This document shows positions 8,001 through 16,272 of a stretch of DNA of 64,000 nt, piece by piece. The stretch covers positions 124,001 through 188,000 of the forward strand of contig NZ_JAXAVX010000005.1 of NCBI RefSeq assembly GCF_033949425.1, read 5' to 3'. Source of the DNA: Patulibacter brassicae (lineage in GTDB: Bacteria; Actinomycetota; Thermoleophilia; Solirubrobacterales; Solirubrobacteraceae). Each line of letters opens with the position of its first letter. Position 1 is the first letter of the stretch. A program made the translations under genes and the position numbers. The notes under the pieces are model-generated. The model saw only the letters and a program-made list of their open reading frames with translations. It was not told the origin of the DNA and did not search any database.

Positions 8001-9188
8001 GTGAGCAAGAACGGAAACGGCAACGGCAACGGCGCCACGAACGGCACCAGCGGCGAGCGCTACCAGCGCGACAAGGTGCGCGTCGCCATCGTCGGCGTCG
8101 GCAACTGCGCCAACTCGTTCATCCAGGGCGTGCAGTTCTACAAGGACGCGGACGCCTCGAAGTCCGTCCCGGGCCTGATGCACGTCGACCTCGGCGGCTA
8201 CCACGTCAAGGACATCGAGTTCGTCGCGGCCTTCGACATCAACGAGACGAAGGTCGGCAAGGACCTCTCCGAGGCGATCTGGGCCGACCCGAACGACACG
8301 ATCAAGTTCGCGGACGTCCCGAACCTCGGCGTCACCGTCGAGCGCGGCATGACGCACGACGGCATCGGCAAGTACCTGTCGCAGAAGATCAAGAAGGCCC
8401 CGGGCCCGACGGCCGACATCGTCGGGATCCTCAAGGAGCGCAAGGTCGACGTCCTCGTCTCCTACCTGCCGGTCGGCTCCGAGCAGGCCACGAAGTGGTA
8501 CGTCGAGCAGGCCCTGGCGGCCGGCGTCGGCTTCGTGAACTGCATCCCGGTCTTCATCGCCCGCGAGGAGTACTGGGACAAGCGCTTCCAGGAGGCCGGC
8601 CTCCCGATCATCGGCGACGACATCAAGTCGCAGGTCGGCGCCACGATCGTCCACCGCTCGCTCGCCCGCCTCTTCCACGAGCGCGGCGTCGTGCTGCAGA
8701 ACACCTCGCAGCTGAACGTCGGCGGCAACATGGACTTCTTCAACATGCTCGAGCGCGAGCGCCTCGAGTCGAAGAAGATCTCCAAGACGAACGCGGTGAC
8801 CTCGGTCGCGGGCGTGAAGCTCCCGGACGAGCAGGTCCACGTCGGTCCGTCGGACTACGTGCCGTGGCTCACCGACCGCAAGTGGGCGCACATCCGCCTC
8901 GAGGGCAAGGCCTTCGGCGAGGTGCCGCTGAACGTCGAGCTGAAGCTCGAGGTCTGGGACTCGCCGAACTCGGCCGGCGTCATCATCGACGCCGCCCGTC
9001 TCATCAAGCTCGCGCTGAACAACGGCATCAGCGGCCAGCTCGACGGTCCGTCGTCGTACCTCATGAAGTCGCCGCAGAACCAGCGGCCCGACGACGAGGC
9101 GCGTCGCGACACCGAGGAGTTCATCGCCAAGAACAAGGGCAAGCAGGCCGGCATCGCCGCCTCGGCGAAGGCCACCGCCACCGCCTGA
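8001..9188 (+). CDS. ino1: Inositol-3-phosphate synthase
   Basis: A 395-residue NAD-dependent enzyme that converts glucose-6-phosphate to inositol-3-phosphate. The Rossmann motif VAIVGVGNCANSFIQG is near residues 32-47. Family blocks include FVAAFDINETKVGKDL, LVSYLPVGSEQATKWY, FVNCIPVFIA, IIGDDIKSQVGATIVHR and QLNVGGNMDFFNM, and the Lys-rich active-site region SKKISKTNAV. This is the compact actinobacterial form. A glycine/asparagine-rich start (NGNGNGNGATNGTSG) precedes the core and is probably flexible. It begins with GTG. Together with the upstream CDP-alcohol transferase it can supply phosphatidylinositol; inositol may also feed mycothiol-type thiols, but no such genes are in this window. 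Confidence 0.95.
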   Translation: MSKNGNGNGNGATNGTSGERYQRDKVRVAIVGVGNCANSFIQGVQFYKDADASKSVPGLMHVDLGGYHVKDIEFVAAFDINETKVGKDLSEAIWADPNDTIKFADVPNLGVTVERGMTHDGIGKYLSQKIKKAPGPTADIVGILKERKVDVLVSYLPVGSEQATKWYVEQALAAGVGFVNCIPVFIAREEYWDKRFQEAGLPIIGDDIKSQVGATIVHRSLARLFHERGVVLQNTSQLNVGGNMDFFNMLERERLESKKISKTNAVTSVAGVKLPDEQVHVGPSDYVPWLTDRKWAHIRLEGKAFGEVPLNVELKLEVWDSPNSAGVIIDAARLIKLALNNGISGQLDGPSSYLMKSPQNQRPDDEARRDTEEFIAKNKGKQAGIAASAKATATA

Positions 9189-9198
9189 TCCGCCGAGC

Positions 9199-9223
9199 GA
9201 CGGAGCCGCACGGCGGCTCCGTC
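9199..9223 (+). terminator. 11-bp hairpin after ino1
   Basis: GACGGAGCCGC and GCGGCTCCGTC are separated by a 3-base loop, beginning 10 bases after the stop codon. No T-tract follows, as is common in high-GC actinobacteria. Confidence 0.6.
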
Positions 9224-9246
9224 CCGCCCCGGCGCGGCCGGGAACG

Positions 9247-9276
9247 ACGAAGGGCCCCGGATCCGGGGCCCTTCGT
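9247..9276. terminator. 30-bp perfect palindrome, bidirectional terminator
   Basis: A perfect palindrome centred at 9261/9262 with the core GGGGCCCTTCG on each arm. It lies between converging genes and could stop transcription from both sides. Confidence 0.65.
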
Positions 9277-9335
9277 GCGTCCGCAGCCGGTGCGAGGCGA
9301 CGGCGCGGCGCCGGCCGCGCCGCACCGCTCGTCGG

Positions 9336-10526
9336 CTACTTCTCGCCGACGTGCTGCAGGTACAGGCCGCCGCCCTCGCAGGTGAAGGCGACGTAGTTGT
9401 AGCGCGTGCTCACGGCCACGTGGGTCACGTCGCCCTGACCCTCGGGGCAGGTCCCCTGGGCGCGGTCGTAGCCCCCGAACTTCAGGCTCTCGAGCACGCG
9501 GACGCGCACCCCGACGTCCCGGCCGGTGCCGTAGACGATCGTCGAGCCCCCGGCGTTGAGCTTGACGTTCGTCGTGACGTCCTGCGAGCCGAGATCCTCG
9601 ACGACGCCCGTGTCGAGGCGCTTGCGGAAGGCCTTGCCGCCCGACGTGTAGGCGACCGCGCGGACCCGGCCCTTGTCCTTCTTCGTCTGGCCACCGGCGT
9701 CCACGTCGGGGTGGCTGCCCTGCGCGACGCGCTTGGAGCGCGGGTTGCCCGAGGTGCGCTTCGTGTAGATCGAGCTGCCGCGGGCGTAGACGACCTCGGT
9801 CGCGCGGGCCGTCACCGACGGATCGGTGATGCCGGCCGCCTTGACGAGCTGCCTGACCTTCCCGTTGCGGGGCGTGAAGAGGTAGAGGCCGGTGGTCGTC
9901 GAGACGACCACGGCGGTGGAGTCCCCCGAGACCTCGACGCCGGTCGCCGACCCGGGCGCGTCGATCCGGCGCAGGGCGCCGCCGCCGACCGGCGTCACGT
10001 AGGCGAACGTGCGCCCGTCCGCCGGCGTGCCCGCGACGAGGTTCGTGGCGTTCGAGAGGAACGCCATCTGCTTCGCGGCACCGGGGGCGTCGCCGGCCTT
10101 CGTGAAGCCGGAGAGCGACGGGGCCCACGAGTCGCCGTTGGCGGGCTGGCCGCCGAGGCCGGCGCTCACGAGCCGGCTGGCGCCCGGCTGCCAGGCGTTG
10201 CCGCTGGCCTGGATCGAGCCCGTCCGGCTCAGGACGTAGACGTTGCGCGTGCCGCGCGCGACCGTCCCGGCGATGTTCGTCGCGGTCGAGACGTAGCCGA
10301 GGAAGCGGTTCGCGCGGCTGTCGTGCGAGAAGTCGGGCTCGGTCGCGATCCCGCCGTCGGCGGACCGCACGACGAGCTGCTGCTTCTTGTACGGGTCGTT
10401 GGCTCGCGGGAGCGCGGCGCTGGCGCCGACGGCGACGACGCTCGTCGCGGTCGCGGCGGTGAGGACGAGCGCGCCCACGCGCACGCCTGAACGGCGCGCG
10501 GCTCGCGCGCTGATGGGATGACGCAT
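9336..10526 (-). CDS. Secreted protein, paralogue B of the beta-propeller-like pair
   Basis: A 396-residue exported protein paralogous to the one at 4807-5934. The leader VGALVLTAATATSVVAVGASA ends in AxA. Matching blocks in the same order include FSHDSRANRFLGYVSTATN, NVYVLSRTGSIQASGNAW, PANGDSWAPSLSG, RRIDAPGSATGVEVSGDS and TTGLYLFTPRNGKVR. The ending CPEGQGDVTHVAV...YNYVAFTCEGGGLYL has the same two cysteines. Fold and function are unknown; a beta-propeller is inferred from the repeating short strands. The ATG is supported by a TACCGT box 7 bases upstream. The two copies point toward each other and enclose the prenyltransferase, CDP-alcohol transferase and ino1 genes. Confidence 0.8.
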   Translation of the reverse strand: MRHPISARAARRSGVRVGALVLTAATATSVVAVGASAALPRANDPYKKQQLVVRSADGGIATEPDFSHDSRANRFLGYVSTATNIAGTVARGTRNVYVLSRTGSIQASGNAWQPGASRLVSAGLGGQPANGDSWAPSLSGFTKAGDAPGAAKQMAFLSNATNLVAGTPADGRTFAYVTPVGGGALRRIDAPGSATGVEVSGDSTAVVVSTTTGLYLFTPRNGKVRQLVKAAGITDPSVTARATEVVYARGSSIYTKRTSGNPRSKRVAQGSHPDVDAGGQTKKDKGRVRAVAYTSGGKAFRKRLDTGVVEDLGSQDVTTNVKLNAGGSTIVYGTGRDVGVRVRVLESLKFGGYDRAQGTCPEGQGDVTHVAVSTRYNYVAFTCEGGGLYLQHVGEK

Positions 10527-10533
10527 GGGCGGG

Positions 10534-10539
10534 ACGGTA
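10534..10539 (-). promoter_or_regulatory. -10 box TACCGT, leaderless
   Basis: On the minus strand TACCGT lies 7 bases before the ATG at 10526. Confidence 0.5.
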
Positions 10540-10745
10540 GCGGCTCCCCGCGCGGCCGCGCGCAGGCTCGACAGGGATCCGTGTACGGAGTCCCCTGGCG
10601 CGAGGACGCTCGTACGATGGACGGGTCCTCCGGGACGTCGCCCGCCCGCCGCTCGACCGCGCGAGGCCGTCCGCGGCCCCGGGCCCGGCGGGCCCCGCGG
10701 ATCGCGGCGCGCACGCGCCCGCCGTCGTCTGCGACGCTCCCGGTC

Positions 10746-12689
10746 GTGTCCGCCGCCGCGTCGCTGACGATCGCCCAGGTCACGCCGTACCCGCTGGAGA
10801 GCGACCACCCCGTCGGCGCGCACGTCCTGCGGCTCGCGGACGAGCTCGCCGCCGCCGGTCACCGGATCGTCGTCCTGGCGCCCTCACGCGACCGGGGCCT
10901 CGTCGCGCAGGCCCGCCGCGACCTGCAGGCCGACCCGCTGGGCGTCGTGCCCGAGCCGGGCGGCGCCCCGCGGGTGCTCGCGGTCGGCGAGGCGTGGGTC
11001 GCCGGGATCGGCTTCACCGGCGCCGACCGTGCGCCGGCCCTCGCGGTCGACGCCGCGCGGACCGTCGAGGAGATCTTCGACGCGGTGCCGTTCGACCTCG
11101 TCCACGTCCACGAGCCGTTCGGCCCGTCGGTCTCCACCGCCGCGCTGCGCCACAGCCGCTCGCTGAACGTCGGGACCTTCCACCTACCGGCGGAGCGGTT
11201 CATCGCCGGGATGGGCGCCGGCCCGGCGATCGGCCGCAAGCGCTCCGAGCGGCTGCTCGGCCGGCTCGACGACCGGCTCGCCGCGAGCGCGGCGACCGCG
11301 TCGCTCGTCGCCCGCAGCTTCCCGTTCGGACGCGGCTACGGCCACCGGGTCCCGCCGCCCGCCGTCGACCGCCCCGCCGCGACGGGCGAGGATCCCGGCG
11401 CGCCGGTCCACGTCGTCGTGCCGCTGGACGAGGAGCGCGCCGCGCGACGGGTCGCCCTGCGGGCCCTCCGCCGCCTGGACCCGGCGCTGCCGTGGCGGGC
11501 GACGGTCGTCGTGCCCGACGACGGGGTCGTCGGGTCGGCGGCGGGCGTCGGGATCGGCGCGGCCCTCCGCGACCGGGTGACGTTCACGACGACCCTCGAC
11601 CTCCCGGCGGACGCCGACGTCGTGCTCCTCGCCTCGACCGGCGCGCGTCCCGCGCCGCACCGGCTCGTCGAGGCGCTCGGCCTCGGGGCGATCCCGCTGG
11701 CGAGCCGGATCGACGTCCACGAGGAGCTCACCGACGGCGGGCGTCGCGGTCCGCTGTTCGAGCCCGGCGACCTCGAGGTCCTCGTCCAGCAGCTCACGAC
11801 GCTCGTCACCGACCCGGCCGAGCGCGCACGGCGCCGGGCCGCCGCCGCGCAGGACCCGGTGACCGGGGACTGGCCCGCGTACGCCGCCTGGGTGCAGGAG
11901 CGCTACGCGACCCTGCGCGGGCGCCGCCACGACCCGCAGCGCTTCGGCGCGGAGCTCCTCGAGGAGCTGCGCTCGCGGCCGCGGATCGACATCGACCTGC
12001 ACATGCACACCGATCACAGCTCGGACTGCGCGACGCCGGTCGAGGTGCTGCTGGACACCGCCCGCCGCCAGGGCCTCGGGGCGATCGTCGTCACCGACCA
12101 CAACGAGGTCTCCGGCGCGTTCGAGGCGCAGGCGAAGGCGGCGGAGTTCGGCGTCCAGGTGATCGTCGGCGAGGAGGTGAAGACCGCCGACCAGGGCGAG
12201 GTCATCGGGATCTTCCTCAAGGAGCGGATCCCGAAGGGCGTGACGCTCCAGGAGGCGATCGCCGACATCCGGCGCCAGGGCGGTCTCGTGTACGTGCCGC
12301 ACCCGTTCGACCGGATGCACAGCGTGCCGGACTACGAGCACCTGCTCGACGTCGTGGACGAGGTCGACGCGATCGAGGTCTTCAACCCGCGCGTGGCGAT
12401 CGGCTCGTTCAACGAGGAGGCCCGCCGCTTCGCCGAGAAGTACCGGATCGTCGCCGGCGCCGGCTCCGACAGCCATGTCGCGCAGGGGCTCGGATCGGTG
12501 CGCGTGCGCGTGCCGCGGTTCGACGGGCCGGAGGAGTTCCTCGCGGCGCTCTCGCTCGCCGAGATCTCGACGAAGCCCGGCACGCTCGTCTACGTCCAGG
12601 CGCTGAAGTTCCTCGAGACGAAGGCGACCCCGCCGAAGGCCCGCAAGCGGGTGCGGGACCGCCGCGTCCGCCGGGCCACGGGCGGGTGA
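10746..12689 (+). CDS. Fusion of GT4-like glycosyltransferase and PHP-domain phosphoesterase
   Basis: A 647-residue two-part protein. Residues ~1-395 read as a GT-B glycosyltransferase: AQVTPYPLESDHPVGAHVLRLA at the start, DLVHVHEPFGPS in the middle and EALGLGAIPLASRIDVHEEL in place of the GT4 C-terminal donor motif. Residues ~412-610 form a PHP metal-dependent phosphoesterase with all expected metal-ligand blocks: DLHMHTDHSSDC, VTDHNEVSG, EEVKT, VPHPFDRMH and GAGSDSH. A basic tail follows. The GTG at 10746 was preferred over an in-frame ATG at 10617, because the earlier stretch is Arg/Pro-rich and a TACGAT hexamer (10613-10618) overlaps that ATG. It overlaps the next gene at GTGA, so the two are likely translationally coupled. 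Substrates are unknown; phospho-inositol or polyprenyl lipids are suggested only by context. Confidence 0.82.
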   Translation: MSAAASLTIAQVTPYPLESDHPVGAHVLRLADELAAAGHRIVVLAPSRDRGLVAQARRDLQADPLGVVPEPGGAPRVLAVGEAWVAGIGFTGADRAPALAVDAARTVEEIFDAVPFDLVHVHEPFGPSVSTAALRHSRSLNVGTFHLPAERFIAGMGAGPAIGRKRSERLLGRLDDRLAASAATASLVARSFPFGRGYGHRVPPPAVDRPAATGEDPGAPVHVVVPLDEERAARRVALRALRRLDPALPWRATVVVPDDGVVGSAAGVGIGAALRDRVTFTTTLDLPADADVVLLASTGARPAPHRLVEALGLGAIPLASRIDVHEELTDGGRRGPLFEPGDLEVLVQQLTTLVTDPAERARRRAAAAQDPVTGDWPAYAAWVQERYATLRGRRHDPQRFGAELLEELRSRPRIDIDLHMHTDHSSDCATPVEVLLDTARRQGLGAIVVTDHNEVSGAFEAQAKAAEFGVQVIVGEEVKTADQGEVIGIFLKERIPKGVTLQEAIADIRRQGGLVYVPHPFDRMHSVPDYEHLLDVVDEVDAIEVFNPRVAIGSFNEEARRFAEKYRIVAGAGSDSHVAQGLGSVRVRVPRFDGPEEFLAALSLAEISTKPGTLVYVQALKFLETKATPPKARKRVRDRRVRRATGG

Positions 12690-14635
12690 GCCCGGCGGGC
12701 CCCGGACGCCCGGGGGACGACGGGCCGACGACCGACGCGCACGCGACCTCCGGCGACGCGGCGAGCCCCGGCGACGCGGCGACCGCCGTGCCCGGGGCGG
12801 GCGCGTGGACGGACCGCGTGCCGCCGTGGAGCCTCACCGCGCTGCTGGCGGTCGCCTACCTGCTGGCGACGCCCGCGACCACCGACCTCGCCGCCCAGGA
12901 GCACCGCGTCGCGCTGGCGCGCGACGGCGCCTGGATCCTCGACCTGTCGTGGTTCGGCGGGCACCTCCTGCCGAGCTACAGCGTGCTCGCGCCGGCGCTC
13001 GGCGTGCTCGTCGGCGCGGCCGGGACCGGCGTCGTCGGCGCGCTGCTCGCGGCGTGGGCGTTCGGGCGGCTGGCGCGCCGCGCGTGGCCGACGCGGGCCG
13101 CCGCGGCGGCGGCGTGGTGGTTCGCCGCCGGCGCCGGGGCGCTCCTCTTCACGGGTCGGGCGACCTTCCTGCTCGGCGCCGGCGTCGCGCTCGCCGGGCT
13201 GCTCGCGGTGGCGGCGGCCCTCGAGCCGCGGCCCCCTCGTGCCGACGCTCCGCCGGCGCCGGCCGGCGCCCGGGGCGCGCGTCGACCCGCTCTGCGGGCT
13301 GTGCCGGTCGCGGTTCTCGCCGGCGCGCTCACCGCGGCGACGAGCCCCGTCGCCGCGCTCTTCCTCGCCCTCGCCGCGTTGGCGTGGGCGCTCGGAACCC
13401 CGCTCCGCGGGGTCCGCGTCGCCGCCGCGTCGCTCGCGGCGACCGCGATCGGTGCGGCAGTGGCGCTGGCGGCGGCCTTCCCCGGCGGCGGCAGCGAGCC
13501 GTTCGTGGCCTCTGCGCTCTGGCCGGCGGTCGCCGCGCTGGGCGTCGCGATCGTCGTGCTGCCGCGCGAGGAGCGCGTGCTGCGCGCCGGCGCGGCGCTC
13601 TACCTCGCCGCCGTGCTGCTCTCCGGGGCCGTCGACACGCCGATGGGCGGCAACGCCACCCGGCTGGCCGCGCTCGTCGGCGGGCCGCTCCTCGCGGGGG
13701 CGCTGCTCGCGGCCCGCAGCGTGCAGCGCGACGGGACGGCGACCGCGCCCCGCAGTGCCGGTCGGTCCGCGCCGCTCGCCGGCGGCGGGCCGCGGGCCGC
13801 GCTCGTCGCGCTCCTCCTGGCCGGCTTCCTCTACTGGCAGTGGTATCCCCCGGTCCGCGACGCGACCCAGGCGTGGGCGGATCCGTCGTCGCGCACGTCG
13901 TACTGGGCGCCGCTCGTCCGGGAGCTCGACCGCCGGGTGGGCCGGGAGCCGGCGCGCGTCGAGGTCCCGCCGACGGTGCGCCGCGGCGAGGCGCGTCGCC
14001 TGTCCCCGAGGATCCCGCTGGCACGCGGATGGATCCGGCAGCTCGACCGCCACCGCAACCCGCTCTTCTACGACGACCGGCCGCTGACCGCGTCGCGGTA
14101 CCGCCGCTGGCTCGACGAGGAGGCCGTCGCCTGGGTCGCCCTGCCGGACGCCGAGCCCGACTACGCCTCGCGGGACGAGGTCGCGCTGCTCCGGGACCCG
14201 CGGGCCCGCCGGGCGATCGGCCTGCGCGAGGTCTGGCGGGACCGGCACTGGGTCCTCTGGCGGACGGCGTCGCGCCCGCTCGTGCGACCGGTCGAGCTCG
14301 GTTGGGCCGGGTACGAGCCACGGCCGAGTGGCCGCGAGGCGGTCGTCCCGCGGGTCGTCGCGCTGACCGCCGATCGCGTCGTCTTGCGCAACCCCGACCG
14401 CTGGGGCGAGCTGGATCTGCGCGTTCGCTGGAGCCGGTTCCTCGCCATCTCCGGCGACGCGTGCATCGCGCCCGGACCCGGCGGCTGGACCCGGGTCCTC
14501 GCCGGTGCCCGGCGCGAGGACCCGACCCCGGCCGGCGGTCGACGCCCCTCGAACGCCGCCGTTCACGGTACGGTTACCGTTCGTGCCGGGCTTCCCGGTA
14601 GGTGGCGCCGCACCGGCCGCGAGTGCGATCGGTGA
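12686..14635 (+). CDS. Large polytopic membrane protein, unknown function
   Basis: A 649-residue integral membrane protein. An acidic, low-complexity N-tail of ~45 residues precedes about ten to twelve hydrophobic segments (residues ~50-400), including LTALLAVAYLLATPA and ALVALLLAGFLYWQW. A soluble C-terminal part of ~250 residues follows, with blocks FYDDRPLTASRYRRWLDEE and EVWRDRHWVLWR. The arrangement resembles GT-C or YfhO-like membrane glycosyltransferases, but no clear catalytic Asp/Glu loop could be identified; HRVALARDGAWILD after the first helix is a candidate. The GTG start overlaps the stop of the GT-PHP fusion, so they probably work together. A role in envelope glycan handling is an inference from context. 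Confidence 0.72.
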   Translation: MSPAGPGRPGDDGPTTDAHATSGDAASPGDAATAVPGAGAWTDRVPPWSLTALLAVAYLLATPATTDLAAQEHRVALARDGAWILDLSWFGGHLLPSYSVLAPALGVLVGAAGTGVVGALLAAWAFGRLARRAWPTRAAAAAAWWFAAGAGALLFTGRATFLLGAGVALAGLLAVAAALEPRPPRADAPPAPAGARGARRPALRAVPVAVLAGALTAATSPVAALFLALAALAWALGTPLRGVRVAAASLAATAIGAAVALAAAFPGGGSEPFVASALWPAVAALGVAIVVLPREERVLRAGAALYLAAVLLSGAVDTPMGGNATRLAALVGGPLLAGALLAARSVQRDGTATAPRSAGRSAPLAGGGPRAALVALLLAGFLYWQWYPPVRDATQAWADPSSRTSYWAPLVRELDRRVGREPARVEVPPTVRRGEARRLSPRIPLARGWIRQLDRHRNPLFYDDRPLTASRYRRWLDEEAVAWVALPDAEPDYASRDEVALLRDPRARRAIGLREVWRDRHWVLWRTASRPLVRPVELGWAGYEPRPSGREAVVPRVVALTADRVVLRNPDRWGELDLRVRWSRFLAISGDACIAPGPGGWTRVLAGARREDPTPAGGRRPSNAAVHGTVTVRAGLPGRWRRTGRECDR

Positions 14636-14695
14636 GGCGCGAGGTGGCGGTCCGCGTGGACCGCCGGCGTCCCGTCCCCGCGCCCAGAGCTCGTC

Positions 14696-15481
14696 ATGCC
14701 CGGCATCCTCACCCGACCCGTCCGCTTCCTGCCCAACGGGATCCTCGACGCGCTGGTGAACCTCGCGATCGTCATGGCCGCGTACTGGATCTACCGGTAC
14801 TCACGGGGCATGGTCGACTACGAGGCCGCCAAGACGACGGCCTTCGCGAACGCGGACTGGATCATCTCGGCCGAGCGCACGCTCCATCTCGACATGGAGC
14901 ACGCGATGCAGTCGTTCTCGCACACCGTGCCGGGGCTGAACGACGTCTCGTCGTTCATGTACATCAACTTCCAGAGCACCGTGACCTTCGGCGCGGCGGC
15001 CTACATCTACTCCGCGCACAACCAGGCCTTCGGGTTCGTGCGGAACATGTTCATCGTCGCCTGGCTGATCGCGATCGTCTGCTACGTCCTCGTGCCCACG
15101 GCGCCGCCGCGGCTGATCCCCGGCCTCGGCATCTCCGACTCGGTCCACGAGTTCACCGGGGTGGACCCGAACGCCGGCGCGGTCTCCAAGCTCTTCAACC
15201 CCTACGCCGCGGTGCCCTCGATGCACGTCGGCTTCGCGATGATGATCGGCCTGCCGCTCGCCCGGCTGTCGCGGACGAAGGCCGTGCGGATCTTCTGGGG
15301 GCTGTACCCGCTGGCCGTGACGTACGTCGTCATGGCGACCGGCAACCACTTCTTCCTCGACGCCGTCTTCGGCGCGATGGCCGTCGGCGCCGCGGCGCTC
15401 GTGGCGCGCCAGCTCGGGCAGATGCGCCCGCACGCCTGGATGTTCGGCGAGCCGCGCGCGGCCACCGAGCCCGCATCCTGA
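14696..15481 (+). CDS. PAP2-superfamily membrane phosphatase (PAP2_3 / Aur1-like)
   Basis: A 261-residue membrane protein with about six helices. The PAP2 motifs are in order: PTAPPRLIPGLG (motif 1 region), AAVPSMHVGFAMMIG (motif 2 with the PSMH core) and ATGNHFFLDAVFG (motif 3 with the catalytic His and the Asp). This pattern matches the PAP2_3 group related to inositol phosphorylceramide synthases, which cleave or transfer phospho-head groups at the outer face of the membrane. The neighbouring inositol and DPPR genes make a lipid-phosphate or polyprenyl-phosphate substrate plausible. It starts 60 bases after the membrane-protein gene and may be co-transcribed. Confidence 0.88.
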   Translation: MPGILTRPVRFLPNGILDALVNLAIVMAAYWIYRYSRGMVDYEAAKTTAFANADWIISAERTLHLDMEHAMQSFSHTVPGLNDVSSFMYINFQSTVTFGAAAYIYSAHNQAFGFVRNMFIVAWLIAIVCYVLVPTAPPRLIPGLGISDSVHEFTGVDPNAGAVSKLFNPYAAVPSMHVGFAMMIGLPLARLSRTKAVRIFWGLYPLAVTYVVMATGNHFFLDAVFGAMAVGAAALVARQLGQMRPHAWMFGEPRAATEPAS

Positions 15482-15663
15482 GGGCGGCGTCGCGTCGGCG
15501 AGCGCGCGTCCCGCGACCGGCCCCGGGGGCCCCGCGCGACGCGCACCCGACGGAGTTCCGTCAACTCCTCCTCCGGGCCGCCGTGCAGCACGGAATGCTG
15601 CATCCGGCAACCGGCCCTGCAGAGGCGAGGGACCGACCGGCGTCGAGGCCAAACCCAGCGGCG

Positions 15664-16272
15664 ATGCACGCGACGGACGACGAGATCCACGAGAAGTACC
15701 TGGAGCGGGCGATCCGTGAGATCAACTCGTTGACCCACGATCTGCACGGCTGCGAGGGCTGCCCGCGCGGGGAGGCGCTGCCGGTCATCGGCTCCGGCCA
15801 CCCCCAGGCGGACGTCTTCCTGCTGAAGCACCACGCCAGCCGGGCCGAGATCGAGGAGGGCGTCGCGTTCTACGGCCGTGGCGGCACCGCGGTCCTCAAG
15901 AGCCTCCGCCGGCTCGGGATCGACCCCTCGACGATCTACGGCACGCTCTGCGTGAAGTGCCCGCTCGAGGACCCCACCGCGGCCGCCGACGAGGCCTGCG
16001 TCCGGCGCGTCGTCGAGGAGCTGGCGATCGTCCAGCCGCGGATCGTCGTCGTGATGGGCTCCGACGCCCTGGAGGTCCTCAACGCGCTGCGGGTGCCGCT
16101 CGCGGAGCCGCTGGAGGACCTCCCCGGCGTGCTGCAGCGATTCACCCCCTCCTGCCAGGCGCTCGTGACGCCGTCGATCGACGGGGCGCTCGACGAGCTC
16201 GAGGCGAAGCAGGCGTTCTGGACCGCGTTCCGGGAGCTCGGCCGGTGGCACGAGGCGCTGCCGCCCTACTAG
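15664..16272 (+). CDS. Divergent uracil-DNA-glycosylase-superfamily protein
   Basis: A 202-residue protein related to family 4/5 uracil-DNA glycosylases. It keeps candidate cysteine ligands for an iron-sulfur cluster: a CxxC pair in HGCEGCPRG (residues ~30-35), another in TLCVKCPLED and a later Cys. It also keeps the fold segment PRIVVVMGSDALEVLNAL. The usual active-site loop GExPG is replaced by LLKHHAS, and the usual HPS/T loop reads VTPSIDG. Canonical catalytic residues therefore appear to be missing. It may act on another lesion, be a DNA-binding relative, or have lost activity. The ATG at 15664 gives a normal length for the family. The following membrane-protein gene overlaps its end by 28 bases. 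Confidence 0.72.
   Translation: MHATDDEIHEKYLERAIREINSLTHDLHGCEGCPRGEALPVIGSGHPQADVFLLKHHASRAEIEEGVAFYGRGGTAVLKSLRRLGIDPSTIYGTLCVKCPLEDPTAAADEACVRRVVEELAIVQPRIVVVMGSDALEVLNALRVPLAEPLEDLPGVLQRFTPSCQALVTPSIDGALDELEAKQAFWTAFRELGRWHEALPPY

Noticed and set aside
9240..9280. Attachment site or plasmid origin suggested by the 30-bp palindrome
   Set aside because: It lies between converging genes just past a stop codon and fits a terminator; no integrase or replication gene is near.
10617..10745. Longer start (ATG 10617) for the GT-PHP fusion
   Set aside because: The extra 43 residues are Arg/Pro-rich and the ATG overlaps a likely -10 hexamer; the GT fold begins after 10746.
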